64,000 nucleotides of DNA from the NCBI GenBank assembly GCA_000320605.2, contig KB445796.1, forward strand, positions 2,107,191-2,171,190. Direction: 5' to 3'. Below, in pieces: positions 59,517 through 64,000 of the stretch (positions within the stretch are counted from its first letter, which is position 1; every line of letters begins with the position of its first letter). Under the pieces are notes generated by a model, which was given only the letters and a program-made list of their open reading frames with translations, did not search any database and was not told the origin of the DNA. The DNA comes from Gelatoporia subvermispora B. Taxonomy: Eukaryota > Basidiomycota > Agaricomycetes > Polyporales > Gelatoporiaceae. The position numbers were made by a program, and so were the translations under genes.

Positions 59517-60023
59517 GCTGCGGCGGAACCACGCAGCGAGACTTCCACTCAACGCCAAGTCCTGCCCAAACTCAGAACTCTCCGGATCTTTCTCTGCTCC
59601 TTCCTCTATCAAGACCATACGCTTTACACCCCGGCCATCGACTGCCTACTCTTGTGTTTTATAACGAGGCGTGCAAACGATCTCGGTATTGGGCAGTTGG
59701 TGTTGGAAAGTTGCGTATTACCAACGCAGGACTACCTAGATAGCCTCGCGCGGTGCGTCGACGACCTCGTTATCACTCCTCCTCATCTTGCATCGCAGGT
59801 ACATATTTCTGATATCCATAGCTGTCCACCACACGCATGTCGGTGCCTTAATCCGTACGACGTTATGGGCTTCGTTGCGAATGTGCCATCCTCCATCTTT
59901 GACCCTATCATTGACCCCTTCGGCGTGGCATATCAGATCACACATACACGTATCATACAGCTTGATCCTGCCTGGAACTACGGCCTTAATCCCTTCGTTA
60001 TAGCAGTGAATGGCGGCGTATAG
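59517..60023 (+). pseudogene. Downstream in-frame remainder of F-box D
   Basis: It is in the same frame as 58152-59516. It reads VLPKLRTLRIFLCSFLYQDH, NDLGIGQLVLESCVLPTQDY, LDSLARCVDDLVITPPHL, aligning with the paralog ends (LQRLILQRCSVTTSAQLDAA). The next stop is at 60021-60023. Confidence 0.6.
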
Positions 60024-60374
60024 GTTTTACATTGTTGCACAGAATCCGGTACCAGCCCTTGTCACAGTGGCGTCAATTTCCTTCTCGAACATTGTACTCT
60101 CTCCGTGTGCAGTAGTCCCTCTAATGTGTCATATATTACAATAATACACCAATGCGCAACATCGTCAATGTGGACCCTCGTCGTATGTAAACCTGCGATT
60201 GGATATGATATCTGACGACTGCAGAGTGATCCAGAGTCGGGAAGAAAACTCGTCAAGTCCCGGATCCATACTTGTCCAAAGCATACAAAATAATCCAAGT
60301 CGGCCGCATGCAAATGTTTAAGTTACGGTAATGAAGGCAGCACCCGCAAACCCGATCGTGCCACCGGAAGGTAA
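60024..60374. other. Intergenic, convergent 3' ends
   Basis: Between F-box D (+) and RNase H2B (-). Nothing recognised. Confidence 0.4.
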
Positions 60375-61736
60375 TCATGCAACTGTTTTCTGGAAGAAAC
60401 TAGATATCTTAGACATGCCCTTGACATTAGCCTTCTTTAGTTTCTCGACGCCGTATGATGCTTTCGTCTGTCCCTTTCGCTTCTTGTCGCCTGATGCTGA
60501 GCTTTGAGTCTGGCTCTCCCTCATTTCCACTTTGCTCATGTCTGCAGCTGCTAGGGTAGCTTCTTCCTCCCTCAGTGTTTTGAGATATGCATCAAGAGGG
60601 GCGAAGCTGAAGACGAAGAATATCAATGCGAAATTAACAGTTCAGAATTACATGAAGGGGCATACTCGTAAGATCCTAGTAAGGTTGTGTACAGATCGCG
60701 CGGAAGGTATTGCGATACGAGCTCACAGGCCGCACGAGTCCGGGCCACTGCTCAGAACATTCTCAGGTCTCCATTGCACCGGGGTTTCAAGTGCACGTAC
60801 GTTCTAGGAGGGTCTCCTTCCCATCTTCCATTAGTCCGTCCTTTGCGAGGTTCCGAAGTATTGTCTTTGAGCTCTCAAGGATCTCCGGCCTCCGAAGATT
60901 CCCAACTTTTAATTGAAGATACTCCATCGTATGTAAAGTGGAGAAGCGATATACTGTGATATCTTCTGTAATGTCTGTGACGTGTCAGTCTGCATTGATT
61001 TTGTACATGCTGGAATGTCTCACCTTTCGTCTCACATATACGTGACATCGCTGTCTGTACGCATGGTAGAGAACTCAAATATAGCAGATCTGTCGTGGCT
61101 TGACTTGAGGATTCTAGAGATTTTAGTTTGACTGCAGCGTCTTCGAAGAGGTCGTCTATTGGACGGAAGTTTCCAGGGTCGCCTTCTGCCTATACAGTCT
61201 TGAGCAACATAGGAGATTTGAGATGTTTAAGACAAATACCGAGATCAGGGAGCGCAGAATAGGTATAAGCAGAAATGCAGGATCAATCGGGGTCAATAGC
61301 AACAACTTCCCATCTTGTCGCCTATTCAGTACTCTGACATTTTCAACTTACAAGACTCAATACAGACCTTCGACTACCTCATCCGAAGACATAAACCAGG
61401 ATCTCTTCTCAGGAGGGGAAACCATTTGAACTTCCAAGACAGAAGTTGCTTCATTTTCGACAGAGGATCTGTGTGGCAAGAATAGAGATGGAAGTCCTGA
61501 AGCAAACTTGATCAGATTCATCTACAGCACACGGAAATGGTCCAAAGTACCTGTGCGAGGATGAAACAGCTTAATAAATCTGAGCTGTGATGGTGTCGAC
61601 TCTGCAGTCCCCTCTAGACTTGGGAGTTGTGGAAGCATGGAGTCGATGACATCTGTGGTCTAGTTCTCGCAAACTTCTATATGTTCCAAATTGCTAACCG
61701 CGCACCTCTAGGAAGTACACCAAGTTGTGAGGCCAT
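60375..61736 (-). CDS. RNH202: Ribonuclease H2 subunit B
   Basis: Non-catalytic subunit of the RNase H2 trimer that removes ribonucleotides from DNA (nuclear). ATG 61736 (MASQLGVLPRD) splices at GTGCGC to VIDSMLPQLPSLEGTAEST, then FIKLFHPRT-GLPSLFLPHR and LEVQMVSPPEKRSWFMSSDE with VVEG. The next exon, DGKLLLLTPIDPAFLLIPIL, is the family's signature strand-helix. It is followed by AEGDPGNFRPIDDLFEDAAV, ILRNLAKDGLMEDGKETLLE, CELVSQYLPRDLYTTLLGSY and a last exon SFAPLDAYLKTLREEEATLA ending NVKGMSKISSFFQKTVA, TGA 60375. The C-terminal KGMSKISSFF resembles the PCNA-interacting end of the family. About eight exons; internal boundaries are approximate. Confidence 0.88.
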
Positions 61737-61959
61737 CTTGAGATACGAATTACTTTCGTTCAGCTAGGTACGGTGGAGGTGGTGAGCAGGTACTACGTCA
61801 GGCGCGTCTGTGGCGAGCGCGTTCTTTGTCGTTGTTTGTTATGTGTGGCGGCGCGTCAGAAGCCGCCGCCAGAGCCGCGGAGATGTCGATGTCCAATTTC
61901 TACCATAGGCTCCTCCAAATCAGAATTGATGTTGTCTTTGCTCTCAAGCATTCACAGCA
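61737..61959. promoter_or_regulatory. Divergent promoter, RNase H2B / taspase
   Basis: 223 bp lie between outward-pointing start codons. No TATA box was identified. Confidence 0.45.
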
Positions 61960-63817
61960 ATGAGCTTGGGTGCTAGTATGTCTGATGAACATTTCTACTT
62001 GATTGCGGTACACGGTGGTGCAGGTCATCATCCTGCGTCTTCTGATGCACAGGTCAAGCGAGCTCTCAAATCGTATGATTTCCACCAAGTTGACGGGGTC
62101 GAGGCGATCTCACGTCTATGCATCCATCAATTCGGCAACTCGCAGAGCGTGTACGACAGCATTATCGACCCTTGCGCAAGGGTCATCAGCCTTGAATGGT
62201 GTCGAAGATGCTATCACTATCCTTGAGAACGATGAATGCTTGAATGCTGGTGAGCTGTGAAAGCCGATGTGGCTCAACCAGACCTAATCCTTTTTCTTCT
62301 GTGTTTATCAGGCTACGGGTCGAACCTGACCTTGTGCGGAGGTGTAGAATGCGATGCCTCCCTTATGGATGCTCAAACCGGCGATTTCGGTGCTGTAGGT
62401 GCTGTCACAGGTACGCGAACCTGTATTGTCTCCCGATCTCACAGGAATATCCCGATCTCAATCCTGAGACTTTCTGCATCTGTATAGGGATCAAGAATCC
62501 TGTGAAGCTGGCAAGAGTAGTTCTCGAACATTCGAGGAGGCCAGATCCTCTAGGCCGAATACCCCCTCTGTATGTCACATTTACGACTCTGATGGTTGCG
62601 ATGTCAAACTATCCCCTGCTTAATCACATGTGAATAGACTGTTGACGGGGCATGGTGCCGCCCAATTTGCTGCGATGTCCGGCATTGAGACAGTTGGGTC
62701 TGAAAGCCAAGTGGCACCAAGAGTCCAGCGAGAATGGTCTCATTGGAAGAGCATTCTGGACTCGGCTACGGCCGCTTCTACACAGCAGGATAGTCAATAT
62801 ACAAACCAAAGTATCCTTGATGCCGCGGAATCTTTGTACGCTCTGCAAGACACAGTGGGAGCAGTCGCTTGGGACCAGCTGAGTGGATTGAGTGCTGGAG
62901 TCTCGAGGTATTTGACATCTTACTTCAATATCACTTAGCCTCACGGCGTTTCGGTAGTGGCGGTCTACTGCTTAAACACCCTGGAAGAATCGGCGAAGTA
63001 TATACCACACACGACTGGTCATTTGTAACAGCGCTAACGCAGCTGACATTCAGGCCGCTACGTACGGAGCCGGTTGCTGGGCGAACATGACCCCAGACCG
63101 TAATCGCGCTGTCGCCTGTAGTGTTTCCGGTACTTCTTCCTAATTTGTCGCAGCAAATTGCGCTGAAGGACTTGAACATAATATATGGACAGGTGCTGGG
63201 GAATACATCATACGAACTCTGCTCGCCCGTAAAATCGCAGAGACCATAATATTCTCAGACCCGAATGACACGCATGATGTCCTCGGGCGTATTCTTCAAC
63301 AATTCCACGGTACGGCAGCCGTGATGGGATATTCGCATCGTCTAACGTCCCCCAGAGGACTGTCGCGCTCGCGGCGAGCCTGATCCTCACGCAGGCGTTC
63401 TCTTGCTACTGCGGGAGCAGAGCGCTGAAGGAGTCATCATACGTGAGTGACTTCCCGCTGTCCACACACCTTGATTCTCATGCCAATGCTGTTCCAACAA
63501 TCACGGTCGTAGCTCGTCTCTGGTGTGCGTTCACAACTGAGAGCATGGCTATTGCCTATGCGTTATCCCTAGATGCCAAACCCCAGGTACGCCTTGCAAC
63601 CCGAACGCACCTGAACAGCTGTGAACATCGTGTGATGAACCTCGCAGACTGTCATTTTACGTAGGACGCAACAACGCCGCGGGGACTTGTCCTTTTTCAT
63701 AACCAATCTACCACTAACAAGGCTCTAGGTATGGAGTATAGGAAGACAGACTACTTCGCTCTTCTTTCCCCACGCAGTCTCGGGCACATCCCGAGGACAC
63801 ATGACAAGACTAGATGA
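61960..63817 (+). CDS. Taspase-1-like threonine aspartase (Ntn hydrolase)
   Basis: Asparaginase-2 family enzyme that self-cleaves before a catalytic Thr. ATG 61960 (MSLGASMSDEHFYLIAVHGG), or ATG 61978 six codons later. Blocks after splicing: AVHGGAGHHP, KSACTTALSTLAQGSSALNG, CLNAGYGSNLTLCGGVECDA, SLMDAQTGDFGAVGAVTG, IKNPVKLARVVLEHSRRPDP. The nucleophile sits in LQDTVGAVAWDQLSGLSAGV (Thr of DTVGAVA), then SSGGLLLKHPGRIGE, ATYGAGCWANMTPDRNRAVA, GEYIIRTLLARKIAETIIFS, RLWCAFTTESMAIAYALS. The last exon (after CAG-GTACGC and acceptor TACGTAG at about 63664) ends HIPRTHDKTR, TGA 63815-63817. Six or more introns. The family placement is firm; taspase-1 rather than plain asparaginase rests on the WCAFTTESMAIAY end and the long beta-part. 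Confidence 0.85.
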
Positions 63818-64000
63818 AATGATATGTCGATCGAGATCTTTCTTGTGCGCTCAGAAGCAGGATTCTGGGATTTGGCTTTCCGTGAAAGAAGCCTGGCGAC
63901 CCCGCGGCATTTGCCAGCCGTCCCCGTTGCGGACCGGGATCTGCTGTGGAACATGCGATTGTAGATGAGTAGCACATTACGCATGAATCGGAAGTCTCCA
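63818..64000. other. Right edge, no gene seen
   Basis: 3' flank of the taspase-like gene. Confidence 0.3.

Overview
The window is fungal nuclear DNA. It most likely comes from a mushroom-forming basidiomycete (Agaricomycetes), although the species cannot be told from the sequence. Three things point there: dense genes on both strands split by many short GT-AG introns (mostly 46-80 nt), polypurine-rich CDS with high G+C, and families typical of Agaricomycetes (a DUF6533 seven-helix membrane protein and an expanded F-box family with the 'PPEVLSEIF' type box). Exon joins were worked out by eye from splice signals, phase and protein continuity. For U2SURP, SLU7 and the aspartic protease the exon lengths sum to a multiple of three.

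Layout, left to right: the 3' part of a huge Ser/Gly/Asn/Asp-rich ORF (to 2849, +); TFB1 of TFIIH (3290-5670, -), divergent from the U2 snRNP factor U2SURP/SR140 (5913-8677, +); a multi-KH vigilin/SCP160 protein (8876-13232, -); a flavin monooxygenase with a Baeyer-Villiger fingerprint (13766-16213, -); ERO1 (17808-19977, +); an intron-bearing tRNA-Leu (20173-20264, +); the splicing factor SLU7 (20557-22461, +); a membrane-anchored aspartic protease (23056-24807, +) followed by decayed copies of its own 3' end (25033-25975); the CHD1 chromatin remodeler (26781-32063, +); a membrane protein with a DUF1771-like helix (32872-34134, -); a DUF6533 protein (34841-36230, -); ATP sulfurylase MET3 (36706-38881, -); and an uncharacterised single-pass membrane protein (40269-42220, -).

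The accessory part is a tandem array of three F-box/leucine-rich-like paralogs on the minus strand (43148-49861). The first carries a frameshift. Each has a CCCGTGA-centred palindromic element about 140-210 bp upstream. A fourth, divergent relative at 58152 (+) is cut by an in-frame TAG. Between them lie a MAP kinase kinase (51438-53510, +) and a large low-complexity protein with an Arg/Gly-rich tail (54468-57242, -). The window closes with RNase H2 subunit B (60375-61736, -), divergent from a taspase-1-like threonine aspartase (61960-63817, +).

Most genes are housekeeping (transcription/repair, splicing, translation control, ER folding, sulfate assimilation) and show no operon-like functional clustering. 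I found no mobile element with recognisable transposase, no CRISPR and no convincing biosynthetic cluster. The most novel material is the F-box array with its shared promoter palindrome and its broken members, and the repeatedly copied tail of the protease gene.
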